Of a DNA stretch of 64,000 bases, positions 63,744 through 64,000 are shown in pieces. This stretch comes from Gimesia fumaroli (GTDB lineage: Bacteria; Planctomycetota; Planctomycetia; Planctomycetales; Planctomycetaceae), in the NCBI RefSeq assembly GCF_007754425.1, contig NZ_CP037452.1, positions 5,986,164-6,050,163 of the forward strand, written 5' to 3'. Position numbers and translations under genes: made by a program. Numbering within the stretch: the stretch's first letter is position 1; every line of letters starts with the position of its first letter. The notes beneath the pieces were generated by a model, which saw only the letters and a program-made list of their open reading frames with translations, did no database searches and was not told the origin of the DNA.

Positions 63744-64000
63744 ATGAAACTTCCTGCTCGAATGCCGTTGATGTTATTGTTAATCACAGTAACCTGCCAT
63801 TCTCTAGTTTTTGCTTCTGAGAAAGAGAATCCGAGAACAAAAATCGGCACGAATGTGGGAACGCTCCAATTCAAAGACATTCGCTACCTGACACGCTCGC
63901 TGAGTGACTTTAAAGAACCAAAGGCATTCGTTCTCGTCGCCTGTAATACAACCTGCCCGTTAGTGAAACGCTATCTGCCGAAACTGAAGCGTCTGGAACA
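63744..64000 (+). CDS. Secreted redoxin-domain protein, N-terminal part, cut by window edge
   Basis: 85 codons visible from ATG 63744, running off the window. Signal peptide MKLPARMPLMLLLITVTCHS, then IGTNVGTLQFKDIRYLTRSL and AFVLVACNTTCPLVKRYLPK. The CNTTCPLVKRYLP block (Cys67, Cys71) is the active-site region of planctomycete thioredoxin-like redoxins, which are often fused to cytochrome or copper-protein domains. Whether such a fusion follows cannot be seen. GGAATTCCG stands directly before the ATG. Confidence 0.8.
   Translation, partial: MKLPARMPLMLLLITVTCHSLVFASEKENPRTKIGTNVGTLQFKDIRYLTRSLSDFKEPKAFVLVACNTTCPLVKRYLPKLKRLE

Overview
The window looks like a chromosomal segment of a planctomycete, most like the Gimesia/Planctomycetaceae group. 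This is inferred from gene content, not from a marker gene. The signs are four secreted sulfatases, a Gfo/Idh/MocA protein with a twin-arginine leader, a neutral-ceramidase-like protein, a DUF1080 + beta-propeller + HEAT + cytochrome c giant, a secreted TIM-barrel protein, a planctomycete-type redoxin, mostly single-gene transcription units and moderate G+C. I see no rRNA, tRNA, CRISPR array, transposase or prophage module.

Layout. 0-2.3 kb (minus strand): envelope lipid genes (the N-terminal part of a CDP-diglyceride synthetase-like gene, and uppS), a divergent csrA and tadA. 2.6-12.7 kb: secreted or periplasmic proteins (beta-helix protein, oxidoreductase, ceramidase-like hydrolase, a probable beta-barrel, a golvesin-like domain protein, a sulfatase) separated by repeat-rich gaps. 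13-15.1 kb: a very basic, KPG-repeat, Cys/Trp-rich secreted protein ending in a strong intrinsic terminator. 15.3-21.8 kb: a DUF817 membrane protein, then a tight co-directional run of GcvH-like lipoyl carrier, 2x[4Fe-4S] ferredoxin-like protein, class II terpene cyclase with DADD motif, and DUF116 fused to a polyprenyl diphosphate synthase. This run is the best candidate in the window for an undescribed system: a redox-linked isoprenoid pathway.

21.8-25.1 kb: a mosaic of small hairpin repeats, an HsdR_N-type nuclease-like gene bracketed by two such hairpins, and an AT-richer dNTP triphosphohydrolase; a small defence or acquired island is plausible. 25-36 kb: methyltransferase, pyruvate carboxylase, small proteins, HIT protein, an Nramp-like carrier lacking the DPGN motif, and an orphan trpE. 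36.5-49 kb: McsB-type arginine kinase, the cytochrome giant, UbiB-like kinase, PQQ propeller, hemL, M42 peptidase, HDOD and STAS-like regulators. 49.5-64 kb: three more sulfatases (one with a CSTTR active-site variant, behind a second Nramp-like carrier), a lipoprotein alpha/beta hydrolase, DUF309, rhodanese, lactonase, metallophosphoesterase, a DHFR-like protein, an NTF2-like gene whose signal peptide is broken by an in-frame TGA, a TIM-barrel protein and the start of a redoxin.

The intergenic DNA at 5.5, 7.4, 8.9-9.1, 21.8-22.2 and 23.6 kb carries at least two families of short hairpins. Their loops are conserved while their stems change together, which points to selection on structure or to a mobile REP-like element.
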